Below are positions 46,701 through 58,739 of a stretch of DNA of 64,000 nt, in pieces. Numbering within the stretch: position 1 is the first letter of the stretch; the number at the start of each line of letters is the position of its first letter. Origin of the DNA: Otatea glauca (Eukaryota > Streptophyta > Magnoliopsida > Poales > Poaceae). The notes beneath the pieces are model-generated. The model saw nothing but the letters and a program-made list of their open reading frames with translations, made no database searches and was not told the origin of the DNA. Location of the stretch: NCBI GenBank assembly GCA_036346275.1, contig CM070725.1:42160104-42224103 (forward strand). The letters are read 5' to 3'. The position numbers and the translations under genes are program-made.

Positions 46701-48084
46701 AGCAAGTAAAAAAGAGAGTTCCATCGAAAGGAAAGGGGAAGCTTCACATACAGGTGGAACATTATGTAGGGAGTAATGGCTTGACTGGTAGAATTCTTGG
46801 GGATCGCCGGAGCCCGTCGTACCAAGAACTCAATGACAATAGCTCCAAGACGGAAAGCGATGGCGGTGAGTCCAGTGATGGTGCCTCCATCCCTCTCACT
46901 TCCCGCTCAGAAGGACGTTCCATAGAATTTACATGGGAGTCCCAGTACACTCATGTAACATAGGACAAATACCATGATGATCCACAATCACAAAAGACGA
47001 CTACTATAGGGAAGAGAAGGGACCATCTACATAGTCATGATGCACCGCAGGATAGATCTAGCTCGTATAGAGTCGCCAAGATGTAAGGGATTTATGGCTC
47101 ATATGGCCAATACGATTACACAATCTCAGATGCTTATGCACAACCTCCCACCCAATGGGTATATGATTGGAAGACCCCAAATTTTATACCATGTTGTACC
47201 AACAATGACAAACGACTAGCCCATAGGCGGGGCAAAGCTGGCACGAATACAAGGCGAAGTTTCTAGCTACACGAGAATTGGTGATGATGTCCACAAAGAA
47301 GTACAACATGGCCAACCAAGAGTACACCCAACAATACTGCCAATAGCCTCAAAGGTAATGTTTTATTTCATTGCAATTCCATTTTATACTAACATATCAT
47401 TCATGTAGGTCCAACATGGCATATGTGTGACAATGGAAGGACGACGAAGCTATGCCAAGTGCGAACATTCATTTTCGGTGAGAAATGTTGATTTCAAAAG
47501 TCATATGTCATAGTATTGAAATGTGGACTTGTTGGATTGATTTGTGGAGGCTATTGAAATGAAATGTTATTTGTTGAGATATTATTACTAAATGCCTACT
47601 TTACAACTTCAGATTATCTAAAATATAGCAAAGGTCATACTGAAATTTCCCCATATTTTTTCCATAGTTGTGTTATTAGTGCAAAATGTATACTTTACAA
47701 CTTGACATTATCTTAAAATGTAAGAAAGGTCATGCCAGAATTTTAACCTATTTTTTCTTTTTTATATATACATTTCTAACGTTTTTCCTGGTTTTTAGGC
47801 CTTTATCGGTTTTTTACAAATTTCCCACCATTTTTTGTAATTTTTCCTATTTTCCTTGTTTTTTTGTAATTTTTATTCAGTTGCCGATTTTCCATAAAAA
47901 TCGTTCGATAATTGTTGCAAACCAATTGATTTTCGTAATTTTTTTGCTGCGGTTTGACTGCTGATTTCAAATCCCTTTGACTTTCCAAACCATTCGATTT
48001 TTGGCGATTTTTGACCGATTTTTAACGAAAATCGGTGCTGAGAGGTATTCGATTTCCAACCCAATTTCGGTATTGTAAACCCTA
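43736..48084 (+). mobile_element. hAT element N, 4.35 kb
   Basis: Terminal inverted repeats TAGGGTTTACAA (12 bp, perfect) with a perfect 8-bp duplication CTGCTTAG (43728-43735, 48085-48092). It contains a decayed transposase in plus orientation. The subterminal parts are rich in CGATTTTT/AAAAATCG words, as in M and L. Confidence 0.93.
45061..47230 (+). pseudogene. hAT transposase (BED finger, DUF659 type), decayed
   Basis: From 45070 a frame reads GDVVWEHNDKMGTEFRCKYYH and LTGHG...VVHC, a BED-type zinc finger in which the second Cys of CxxC is Tyr. Four stops interrupt it. A second block (45560-45745) holds an ICSAWAKFFHTTGI-like segment. The DUF659 core begins at 45829 (GVPSPSGRDINGKYLDTN), continues with NSWTGLTRMSIINFM and, after a frame change, VVDEVGSRNVLQIVTNNG and PCVAHTINLTLK (46170-46320). 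The C-terminal block (46754-46960) is acidic and Ser-rich. hAT transposases move elements with 8-bp duplications. The dimerisation domain was not recognised. It is inactive. Confidence 0.85.
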
Positions 48085-48674
48085 CTGCTTAGCATGGGAA
48101 ATACCTTCATAGCAAGCTGCGTATTCCGTCCCCTCTGAAGAACAATGAAATAACAGGCACCAAGAAGATGAAAGAGCCTACCCCTTGAAGTCGTAGATTA
48201 ACACCCCAACTCTGTTGAAGTATAAGTGAATTGTTCACTTGTTTTCATCAACTTAAGCTATTAGGTGAACTGGTTGGTGTACGGAAGTCAGTAAACTACA
48301 GCTTTGGTTCATCGATCCACGAAGGCACCATCCACATTGATTTGTATCCATCCTGTGGCAGGAGAAGTTCAATGGATTGATGAACTCTTTGGAACGCAGA
48401 AATAAAATACAAGTGCGAAATGGAAGATTGAAAAATACAGAATAATCATAGGAATGTCCATTTGGACAAGACGTGGGAAAAACACAGGAAAACCCCCTCG
48501 ATTCTATGTGCATTAGTGCAAAAAAGAGATTGGAGTGGATGTTCTTTTTCCATGAAACTCCTATAGAATTGTGGGCAAGCTACAACCCATAGAATTTTAT
48601 GTGCTCGTTCTTGCATTTCAAATTGTAAGATAGGATCAAATACTATAAGATTCCTAAAAAAATCCTCCAAAATT

Positions 48675-51600
48675 CAGGCCCGTGCCTGAGGGGGGCGAGC
48701 GGGACGGCCGATCTGGGCCCCCACTTCCCAGGGGCCCCACCCTAGTGCATACAGGGATCCAGCCCCCAATCCAGCGATAGGCAGGCCGCAGGCAAGACGA
48801 AGCGACGCAACGATAGGGCACGCGAATACGCAATCATCAGGCGTCGTGGCGGCGCCGCAACAGAGGCCAGATTCGCCGGCGGTGAACGGTGGTTCAGCAG
48901 TCAGCACTACTGCACTAGTACGGCAGTCGGCAGGTGCTAAACTAATATTCCTCATTGTTTATTTCTTAATTTCTTAAATCTTAATCTATGATACTATGAA
49001 TTACGGTAGACCAATACTAGCACTAGCAGAGTTCGACAATTGACATAGAACTTATATATACATTCTTTTTAATTGCTGTAGCAAGTAATTATGCTTAACA
49101 AATTACGTGAATTAATTTATTTTATTGATTCCTTGTAGATTGGTGTTGACGTCATGCCTCCTAGAAAATATGCATCTGTAGCCAAAAAAGAAAAAAAGGA
49201 AACACACGGAGGATTTTGTCTTGTCACAGAAAGGAGCCATGGATAAATTTCTTAAGAGGGATACGGGAGATTCTAGAAACGCAAATGAATTGGCAATAGT
49301 GCTTGCAGAGCCAGTGGAGGAACAAATTGGTGGGAATTCAGAAGACCAAGGACCTACAGACCATAATGTAAGTGATCATGCTAACATATCTCATCCAACT
49401 GCTACAGAATCTGCTAGTGTTGATGAACCACCAGTAGTGACTATAGACATATATGATCCGAGAAATTGGAATAATCTTGATAACAAAGCAAGAGATACAT
49501 TAGTAGAGAAGGGACCGATAAGAGAAAAAAATCTTGTTTTTCCAATGGATGGCAACTCTAGGCATTTTTCTTATTCCCATTATTTTAGAAAATTGAGCAA
49601 TGGCGAGGAACATGACAGAAAATGGTTAGTTTACTCAAAGCATGTTGATAGAGTGTTTTGCTTCATTGTAAGCTTTTCAAATCGATAGTTGCACAAGTTC
49701 GTTAGCACATGATGGATATAGAGATTGGAGACATACTAGTGAGAGGTGAAAGAACATGAAAATAGTCTTGAGCATATTCTTGGTATGAGCAGTTGGAATG
49801 AATTGAGGGCTAGACTAAGAAAACAAGAAACAATAGATAAAGATTTACAACGACAAATTACAAAGGAGAAAGAACGCTTGAGACAAGTTTTATTCGAATA
49901 GTAGCCATCGTGAAATTTCTTGGTAAGCGTAATTTAGCGCCGAGGGTCGATAATCATCTTTACAATGAACAAAATGGAAATTTCTTGGCTTGTGTTGAAA
50001 TGATTGCGAATTTGATTTGGTAATGCAAGATCACCTTAGGCGAATTGAAAGCAAGGATATTCATTACCATTATCTCAGTAATAAAATTCAGAATGAGTTG
50101 ATCTCTCTTTTGGCTTCTGATATTACTAGCAGTGTCATAAAGATTATTAAAGAGGCAAAATACTTCTCTATCATTCTCGATTGTACTCCAGATGTTAGTC
50201 ATGAAGAACAAATGTCTTTGATAGTTCGATGTGTCAATATATCTAGCAACAAAATTAAGGTTGAGGAGTACTTCCTGGGTTTCTTAAAGGTGGATGACAC
50301 ATCTGGTTTGGGGCTTTTCAATGTTTTGATTGATTCATTGGAGTCCTTTGGTCTTAATATTGGTGACATAAGGGGTCAAGGTTATGACAATGGTTCTAAT
50401 ATGAAAGGAAAGCATCAGGGAGTACAGAAACGGTTGCTTGATAAGAATCCAAGAGCTTTTTATATGCCATGTGCTTGTCACAGTCTTAATCTTACTCTTT
50501 GTGATAATGCAAAATCTTGTAGTAAAGCTATTTCATTTTTTGGAATTGTACAAAGAATATATACATTGTTTTCGGGTTCTACGAAAAGATGGAAAGTTTT
50601 ACTTGATCATGTGCCAAGTTTAACTGTGAAATCATTGTGCAACACTCGTTGGGAAAGTCGTATCAAAAGTGTGGCAGCAATTAGATATCAAGCTCCACAG
50701 ATAAGGGCGGCTTTGCTTGAGTTACATCATGCTTCTGATACTGATCCCATGGCAAAGAGTGATGCAAAGAGTTTGTATGACTTGATTGGTACCTTTGAGT
50801 TCATTCTTGGTATGGTTATATAGCATGATATTTTATTTGCTGTAAATGCTGTGAGCAAGAAGTTGCAATCACCATCAATGTGCCTTCACTCGACCTTAGA
50901 GCAAATAGATGGTATAATGAGTTACTTTGACAAGTACAAAAATGAAAGGTTTGCTTCTAGTATGATGGTTGCCAAGGATATTGCTTCTGTTATGGGTGTA
51001 GAGGCATCATTTCCAGTAAAGCGTCGTGCTCTTAGAAAAAACATTATGATGAAAATGATTGCAGCAGTGAGGCAAATCTACAAGGTGAGAAAGATTTTGA
51101 AGTGAATTACTTTTTGGTTATGCTTGATATGGCAAACAGTTCATTAAAAAATAGATTTGGAGACCTCCAAGTATTCAATGATATATTTGGGCCTCTTCTT
51201 AACTCAGCATCATTGAAATCATTGGATCACATTGAACTTAAGGATTACTGTACCATGTTGGCAAAAACTTTCTCTGTTGATGACTCATCTGATTTTGAGG
51301 AAAATAATCTGATGTCAGAGTTAAGAATATTGCAAATGACACTGCCAAATAGATCAATGTCTGCTATGGAAATTTTTGAGTTTGTCAGGGAAATGGATTG
51401 CTATCCCAATATATCTGTTGTTTATCGGATATTATTTACAATACCAGTAACGGTGGCATCAGCTGAAAGGAGCTTCTCAAAGCTAAAATTATTGAAGAAT
51501 TATTTAAGGTCTACAATGTCTCAAGAAAGGTTAAATGGGCTAGCAACTTTATGTATTGAGAAGAAATTGTTAGATGATATTAATATTGAAGCCATCATTG

Positions 51601-51828
51601 ATGATTTTGCATCTAGGAATGTTAGAAGACATTTTTAAGGTGATCTCTACAATATATTTGAGGTAATAATCTTACTTCTATTTTTTTACCGCTCAAGTTT
51701 TTCTATGATACATCGAATTATTTTAATAAGCTGATATATATATATTAGTAAAAAAAATAGTTCTTATGGTATTGGGGCCTCCGTTTATAATCTCGCCCCG
51801 GGCCTCTCAAAACTGAGGAACGGCCCTG
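48675..51828 (+). mobile_element. hAT element O, 3154 bp
   Basis: Ends CAGGCCCGTGCCTGAG and, reversed, CAGGGCCGTTCCTCAG (13 of 16 match), flanked by the perfect 8-bp duplication CCAAAATT (48667-48674, 51829-51836). It encodes a transposase of the DUF4371/ZMYM1-like hAT group in plus orientation. The GC-rich first 250 bp has no ORF. Confidence 0.95.
49153..51638 (+). pseudogene. hAT transposase, DUF4371/ZMYM1-like, with few breaks
   Basis: Probable start MPPRKYAS at 49153; one frameshift in the A-rich run near 49185 leads to SQKGAMDKFLKRD. A TTF-type region follows (YDPRNWNNLDNKARD; FPMDGNSRHFSYSHYFRKL). The frame changes near 49670 and again near 50000. DUF4371 then runs 50017-50820, with SIILDCTPDVSHEEQMSL (catalytic Asp region), GQGYDNGSNMKG and CACHSLNLTL. 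A stop at 50821 and a shift near 51050 follow. The C-terminal hAT dimerisation domain (TIPVTVASAERSFSKLKLLK) is intact to the stop at 51638. About five breaks make it inactive, but it is much less decayed than element N. Confidence 0.92.
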
Positions 51829-51836
51829 CCAAAATT

Positions 51837-52357
51837 ATCTCTATCAATCCAAAGGAGCCCTTACTGAGGATTTCAATTGCATGATTAGCTGGGCTTGGTC
51901 GGAAGCGGGCCAGCTTACCAGTCTCAACTACCAGGCCATCCGTATATACATCTTTTACAAAACTCGGCCTACTTACCTGCCAAACTTGTAGCGTCTATCC
52001 AACCGGCCCATCCCAAAGAACAGCTGAACTCTAAAGTGAAACTACTGCTTACGTATTTTACAACACCTCTCTACCTGTTGTATTTGCACCTAGTCAGCTT
52101 TATCATTTATCGACCATATTGCATTGCCATGGGTCATCGAGTTCTACGAGCTCTATGGGTTCTACGAGCCTGGACCAGCACACACTGCAAAAGATAAAAA
52201 AAAAATGTAAGGTTATGTTACAAGAGGAGTTTTTTTTTGTCTTGTCTTCCAATCAAATCCAGGAGTCCTAACATCCATAGGACATTTTGACAGTCATACT
52301 TCTATGAGCGCACAGGATGTTTAAGATAATAGACAAGCGTAATACACTGACATACTG
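51837..52357. other. Intergenic, no feature seen
   Basis: Flank of the host MITE and unremarkable AT-rich DNA; no ORF or splice pattern that I trust. Confidence 0.5.
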
Positions 52358-52600
52358 TCGGGAATATGGTGCTCAGGTTGTACATTCAGAAACAAATGGT
52401 GGCACCTGCAAAAAAAATGGTTTCAATTATTGAAACAAAGGCTTAATGTAAGATAGCTAAGTTATATTAAAATAAAAGATAGCCGAGGTAAAAATTATTC
52501 ATAAGTAAATCGGTAGAGAATGAGATGCCTACCATGCTAAAAGTCTCTTGCCTAGTTATATTACCAACTTCACTGTCATGCTTTAAAAAACTCATGAAAA
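52358..52600 (-). pseudogene. NSUN2/TRM4-like tRNA m5C methyltransferase fragment
   Basis: Two adjacent exons are recognisable on the minus strand. The first (52533-52600), between CCAG and GTAGGC, reads FHEF then, after one extra T, LKHDSEVGNITRQETFSM. The second (52405 to about 52358) starts after a T-rich tract ending GCAG and reads VPP then, after another extra T, LFLNVQPEHHIPD. Joined M|VPP, these match the segment before the SAM-binding motif of plant NSUN2/TRM4-like enzymes, which methylate cytosine-5 in tRNA. The similarity stops before the expected CAAPGSK motif, and earlier exons were not found. It is a gene fragment with two frameshifts, perhaps carried here by a transposon. The family call is from remembered motifs. 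Confidence 0.6.
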
Positions 52601-55246
52601 CTGGAATGCACAAAAGATTTAATCAAAAGAGTGGCTTAATCAAAGAGTATATCATGGTTGCAACAGCAACTGATCGTTAAGTATAACAATGATTTGAAAG
52701 TGAAAGAATCTTATTTAATATGGGAAAGGTAAAATAAATTGGGATAGAACCTCCGGATACTTCAGAAAACTAGGTATATCGGTGAATTTTCTATTTTTCA
52801 AAAAGAAAATAATTCTTGATACTTCTCCAATATTTACCTGACACTTCATACCTCTTAACCATAATATCACTACTAACTTAGAAGGAGATGTTGAAATCAT
52901 TTATTTCCATCCCGTAGCCTCTTCTCGCTCCCCACACCATCGCCCCCTGCTCATCTCTTCTCCTAGGCTCCTACGTCAATATTCCTCTCCCCCTAGAGAT
53001 GGTGGTGCACGGCACCTCTCTCATTGCCAGCGAAATGGTGCTCTTGGTCCTCATGCACGGTGGGTCCTCTCACTAGTTCTCTTATCCTCTCTTGATTGTG
53101 GTAGTGTAATATACTCTTAGGCAGCCAACGGTAGCAGGGTTGGTGATTGCAGCAGCAGCTAAGAGGCAAGACATATGGTTGCAGTTGGCAGGAATAGAAA
53201 CGCACAATTGTGGAGATGTTTGGGGACAGCAGTAGACTAGATACCCTAAGTCGCTTGCTATGGGCTGATAGGCATGTGAGATGATCTGGCCTATTTGCTT
53301 CTTCATTTTCTTTGTTATTGTGTCTCTTATGTATGTTTCTACATACATCGCCATTGTTGCCATTTCAAATGATGATGATAAGTGTAAAAAAAAGAAGAGA
53401 AATTCCTATGTAAGATATGGAAGACCATTCTTACAATTATGCAAACGAATGCCCGATAGACAAAAAAAGTTTTTTCTTAATTTTGGTTGTAGCAGATGCA
53501 AAAAAAAAAAAGTTCATGATACTATATAGAGTTCAGACATTCAGAGTACAGTCAAACAAGAATGAACAGTACTAAGCTCCTTACGGAGATAATGGCTATG
53601 ATCCAGCAACAGGGCCCCCTCTATCTCCACCTTGCTAAAGAAAATCTACCAAAAAATTTTGATTCGCAAATCCCATCAGAATTACGTTAAGACATTTTTC
53701 TGCTTTCAAGAAATACACAACTTAAACAAAAAAAAACCGGTACCAATCACCATAGGGCATCAGAGCAATCCAAGCACAGGATTCATGATACCAACAATTG
53801 CAAATTGCAGATAGCATGCAGCGTATTGGATGGAATCAACCAACCAATCAATGAAGTTCTAGTACAAAAAGCTACACCATTAGTTGAGAAATATAAAATG
53901 TTTTGACTTTATACAAAGATTAACGTAGCAGTCAAATTAAAAAAATACAAGAAAAAATGACTTACATATTCCTTGTAATTATCTTGAAAAGATAATAAAA
54001 AATATTTTATATGAACGGTAATGAATAAATACATATGATTAAGAGAGAATAAATAGAGATACAGTAAAAAAAACATTGTTACATTAAAAAAAGAGGAAAT
54101 AAATAAGAGGATAGTTGGAAAAACCTCGTTACATCTACAAACATGCCTTATATTTCAAAGAGACAATATAACCGGATGCAACATAAATTAACTACCGCTT
54201 GCAACTTTGGTAATAGGAGCAAACCTGTTGGAAAATTAACATGGCATAACATTAATTTAATTCTATGGATACACAATAAAAACATGATGTTAAAAATTGC
54301 GTTTGCAACCAAATTACTAGCAACCAGCAGATTGACATAATATGCTAGTAAAGGAAACATGCCTACACATGCTAGATAGCTCAAAAGATACGTAGATGTA
54401 AACAAAACTATCATAGCAGCCTGCATTCTCAACAGATCTTATCACAAAATGAATTACTTGGACCATGAACTACTTAGACCAGAGCACTCACTGAGGGCTT
54501 GATGAAGAACGGGAAGCCACGCAAAATCGATGCGATGATCGAAGATGAAGACAGCAGTAGCGCGGTGCGGTGCTTCCCAAAAACCTGATCGCCGATCTCC
54601 CGTGCAGGGCGTCAAGTGGTCGGCGTCGGATTAGAGACACTGCTCTCCCTCACGCCCGTTGCACGACGGACGAAGGGACGAAATGGCTCCAAAGGCAGCA
54701 AGCACAGAGAAAGCAGAGATTGCCAGAGAGAACGAGATTGATTTTCTGTAGCTTATATCTCACGAACAGGGACGTCTCCCTTAAGAAAGCGCGTATCGAA
54801 AACCACCTCGCGAAAAAAGAGCCGAACTGCCACGATTCCAGGAACCGCCCCCCTGGAATCTCGCAATGCGGACGAACGGACTAACCGCACGAAAACGTAC
54901 ATCTAACTGAGTCCGCGTCGCCACATCAGCAGTCGTGGTGTAAAGTGATGTGGCATAGCATGTACACGTGGCAAAAGGTTAAATACACTTAGCACGTCTC
55001 GATCACGGTCGCGCGTCGTCGCAAGACACAAGTCACGCGATAAACACGCGAAATATGTGCGCGCGTGCTTGCATGTATATAGCCTAACATAGCCAACTAT
55101 GTGTACCTCTAGCCTTGCCACCAACTCATACTAGAGTCCATGCATAAACTCCCCTTATAAGTTGGTTGCACTCCACCTAGCTAAGCAATATGGTACTAAA
55201 GACCATACCCTCGACTCAACACCCCTTTGACTTCTTCCATTGAATT
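52601..55246. other. Intergenic, no gene recognised
   Basis: Mostly AT-rich with short homopolymers. A GC-richer stretch at 54540-54870 has open minus-strand frames ending at a possible splice donor near 54490 (CCTCAGTGAGTG), which could be a remnant first exon, but I recognise no protein. No RNA gene seen. Confidence 0.4.
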
Positions 55247-56889
55247 TGAAGGACCGAGATGGAGAACAGAGGGGGGTGAATGGTCGCAAATAAAATTTCC
55301 CCCAAAATACTCCAACAAAAACCTCGATAAGATCGCTCAAAGGAAATCGTGAAAAACCTGAAAAACTAGACAACTATGTGTACCCCAAGCTTCCATTGAT
55401 AAGTACCATAAAATATGTGGGGATTTTTGAGTCACAATACTGGTTGTCTAGTGTCCAAGATAAAGAGGAATCAATTCAAACTCTTGCTTTTAGAAAGGAC
55501 ATCAATTCAAATCACAAAAGTCACTTTCAGAAAAATAAAAGCAGAATTTCCAGAACTTGTCCTCAATTTGCACAGGAGGTTGGTGGGTTTCTGCAGCTCA
55601 CAAAATTTTGTGACTTTTTCTCCCTATGAGAATCAGACTTGTGAAGAACTCCACAAAATTTCTTCTCAAAAAGCCTTACAGGAAAAACAGGAAAAATCTA
55701 AGAACACAGTCTGGTCAAGAACTTCGAGCAGAAATTTTGGGGCTCGGTTTTCACCTCATGGCGCCCAAACGGTGCAACAAATGAACTCCAAAATTTTTCT
55801 ACAAGTGGATATCAGAGTCCCGCACCTCCTCCAACAAGAATAACTTGAAAAAGATTTTTCTAGATTTTTATATAAATCAAATACTGACTGCTGCGCGAAG
55901 AACAAGTTCGGAATAAAGTTCGAACTTGAAAGAAAAGATGTTCTCTACTCAATCCAAGAGTGCAAAAGAGATGTAAAACCATATGAACACACTCAAAACA
56001 TCCAAGATCAGCAGCATTTAGATGGAGGGGAGGCAAATCCAAATTACATGAAATTAAATTGCGAGAAAGTAATTGCGGGAAAGTAAATGCTGAATTTAAA
56101 TTGCGTAAAGTAAAGACATAATGTAAATGCGCAAAATAAATTCAGAGGTGGATGGATAAAACTTTCATTTCTGGAAGGAGAGGTTACAAAGCCTCACTTT
56201 CATGTGGGCAAAGCTCAAAGGAGCATTCACAAACCCCAAAACCTTCAAGGGAAGGAGGCTACCCCTCCACCCCTATTTATACTACTCTTGGGCCACCTAC
56301 CACCCTTGGATGAGTCCCTTAACCCTAGAGCACTCATCTAAGGGCTAGGATTAACCCACACACACAGCCATGCAAGGGCTAACCCAAAACCCACATACAT
56401 ACCGGGTTTTCTTGCACGGTTTTCAAAGCATACTACCTAGACCCGCTAACCTATCAACTAGACCTCAATCCGACGGCCCTCATTGATCCACGCGGCATCT
56501 AACTAGCATCAACTACTTTCCTTGTCTTCTTGACTTGCCCAAACTCCGTCTCCGATCATCTTCCGGCGATCTCCCAACCGCTCGGACCTCCGCGCTCCTC
56601 GCCTAGTCCCGGTCATCCTTCGCCTCACCATGACCTAGCACCGTCGTCCTGCAACCATCAAAGACAAGGAAAAAACCTTTCACATAGCAATGCCCACAAT
56701 GATATGCAATAAACCATCCAACTCATCACTACCGCGTCCATACGACCGGTACTGCCACTCCTGGCAGAGACAACTCAAATTGCTTCATTTTAAAAATCAA
56801 TCCAAATCAAACTCGAACTTGAGCACACCTTGCTCAAATAAAGTCAAATACTCATCACAAACATGGATGTACCTCCACATGGTCCTTCA
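55247..56889 (-). repeat. 3' LTR of SIRE/Maximus-type copia element G, 1.64 kb
   Basis: On the minus strand it starts TGAAGGACCATGTGG at 56889, directly after the polypurine tract, and ends CATCTCGGTCCTTCA at 55247, with terminal inverted repeat TGAAGGACC/GGTCCTTCA. The C-rich box lies just inside the 3' end. A TATA box is at 56274-56281. The target duplication on this side would be GAATT (55242-55246); the other side is beyond the window. Confidence 0.92.
56274..56281 (-). promoter_or_regulatory. TATA box of LTR G
   Basis: TATAAATA on the minus strand in AGTAGTATAAATAGGGG. Confidence 0.65.
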
Positions 56890-56890
56890 A

Positions 56891-56900
56891 TCTCCCCCTT
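56891..56900 (-). other. Polypurine tract of element G
   Basis: AAGGGGGAGA on the minus strand directly before the LTR. It primes plus-strand DNA synthesis. A second copy, AAAAGGGGGAGAAAA, lies at about 57227-57239 in the untranslated region, as SIRE-type elements often show. Confidence 0.88.
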
Positions 56901-58739
56901 GATGAGTATATTGACAAACCACACAAAAAGGCATAGATTTGAGTTTGAAGAAAATGAAGAAGAAAGCAATTTTGTAGTTGTAAAGTCAAACTTGGTCCAA
57001 AGATAGAAATTAGAACCATGACCAAGTTGACGAAGAGGAATTTAGATTTTAGAGTTAAATTTAAGAAAGTGCAAGTTTTCGACAAAAACTCTAAAATCCA
57101 ACTAAACATGTCAAATGTGATTATGAGATTATGATCCAACAGAAGTAGTAGCATAGTTTTACAAAGATCATAATAACCAAATAAGCATTCACATTTTTAT
57201 CTTTTTAGTGATGTCTTTTCTACGTTTTCTCCCCCTTTTGGCAATATAGGCATCAATTTTTTTTATGTATGCATGAAATGCAATCGAAAGAGCTTTGAAG
57301 ATTATCCAATTGATCAAAATAGAAGGATATTACACCAAGCTTGTCAATTTCAGAAGATGACTAAACTAAGACATGTCCAAGTGCAAATACGAGCTTAGTT
57401 TTGAATATTTTATTTTTAGCAAGATTTGACAAGTGAAACACTTAGCTTTAGTTTCAAAAATAGAAGAATAGCCACTCTAAGGATCAAAAGGAAAACATAG
57501 AGTTCAACCTACTCAGCACTTTAGGGAATCTAGAAGAGCATACAAGGTCCTTCGGGCTCATTTATCACTTAATGTAAATTTTGATTTATCATCATACAAG
57601 ACATAGAGGGGTGCAAATGTTTGACATTATTTGCATTCTTTACCCACATATGTCTTTGTTTTTAATTTATTTGCATTTTCTTTTGACAACCAATTGACTC
57701 AAGCCATATGCGACCATCTCAAGATGAACTCTTAAGAGGATGGTCTAGGTCAAACACGATGTATTCCAAGTTCATCCCAAGTGCAATGGGGAGCGGTCTT
57801 GTGAATGCAAGGTGTTGAGTCGTATGTGCACAAGAAGAGTCAATTTTGTTTAATTTTCATTTTTAGCACAATGATTCATGAGCAATTGAAGGACTCTAGC
57901 ATGGATCAAACTAGTTTCACCCAAGTTGCTATAGGGACTCTAGAGAACTCCAAAATTCCTCAAATTATGACACAAACCTCTAGAGAAGAAACCTAGCAAG
58001 TAAAAGCAACAAGTTTCATCAAGTTTTTCATTTAAGACTTTTTTCATTTTAAAGCTTAGCAAGTTAAATGAACTTGGACATATCTGAGCTAGTGATTTCC
58101 TCCATATGATGCAAAGCATGGTGTATAGCATGAAGAAGAAATCAATTGCATAATAGACAAAGCTCATTAAACAGAAATGCGTCTATATGCAATGCACGAA
58201 CAGATTCCCAAACTCCCTCAACAAATGAATCAATTTTAAGCTCAAATCTGGTTAAAGTTGAGTTATTATCAAGATTAGGCACAAAGAAAAACTGAATGAA
58301 CTCAATAATAACGGAAAAAGCAGAATGAGGAGAAGAAGTCGAGAAACGCGCAAAGCTGGATGGCTATTGAGCATAGACAAGATAGAAGAGACTCACTACG
58401 GCTCAGACTCGCTCTTATCTTCCCAGAGACTAACATAGGAAGTCGACTCTAGATCCCAACTAAGGAGTGCACATGCACTCTGTCTACCTGTGGCCCAATA
58501 CCGCTAGACTTATAAGACTGTGAGGGAACTCAACCTAGAGAGAAGAGAGAACAGCTAACCACGCATGATAGCAACCTAAACCACAAGATAAGAGGTCCAT
58601 ACAAGGCATGCCAGAAGTCTAAGTGAGTGAACTCAACTCAAGAAGAACAAGCCCAAAGTCACCCATAAGAAGCACAAAGAAAAGAAAAGCTGGAAGAAAA
58701 CATATAATACATAATATACAAACCACTCCCCTCACGAAA
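56901..58739 (-). other. Region between pol and 3' LTR of element G
   Basis: About 1.8 kb with no convincing ORF in either direction. Some SIRE elements have an envelope-like ORF here; none is visible in this copy. It contains the second purine tract and AT-rich sequence. Confidence 0.6.

Larger units (their letters stand above)
42500..48200 (-). pseudogene. Probable RNase H-like (RVT_3) remnant, split by M and N
   Basis: A minus-strand frame at 42690-42590 reads RDQNRAAHELVHHATTLKAR and then LFASWSP, like the end of the plant RNase H-like (RVT_3) domain of LINE-type and related proteins (the RxxNxxAHxLA motif). Upstream pieces, in decayed frames, seem to continue at 43623-43735 and 48093-48190, on the far sides of hAT elements M and N, whose exact duplications show the flanks were once joined. 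Downstream stops abound. Confidence 0.5.
48382..51860. mobile_element. MITE carrying hAT element O (host element)
   Basis: Around element O the flanks look like one small element: left end GAACTCTTTGGAACGCAGA, right end (reversed) GGGCTCCTTTGGATTGATAGA, with AGGAATG, ATAGAATTTTATG and AGGATTTTT words inside. This type, starting GGGC(C/T)CCTTTGG, is common in grasses. Without O it would be about 320 bp. I found no clear target duplication for it. Confidence 0.45.

Noticed and set aside
54540..54890. First exon of an unknown gene on the minus strand
   Set aside because: A GC-rich open frame with a possible donor exists, but there is no recognisable protein or matching second exon.
56901..58739. 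Envelope-like ORF of a SIRE element
   Set aside because: No open frame with membrane-protein features; only short shadow ORFs are present.
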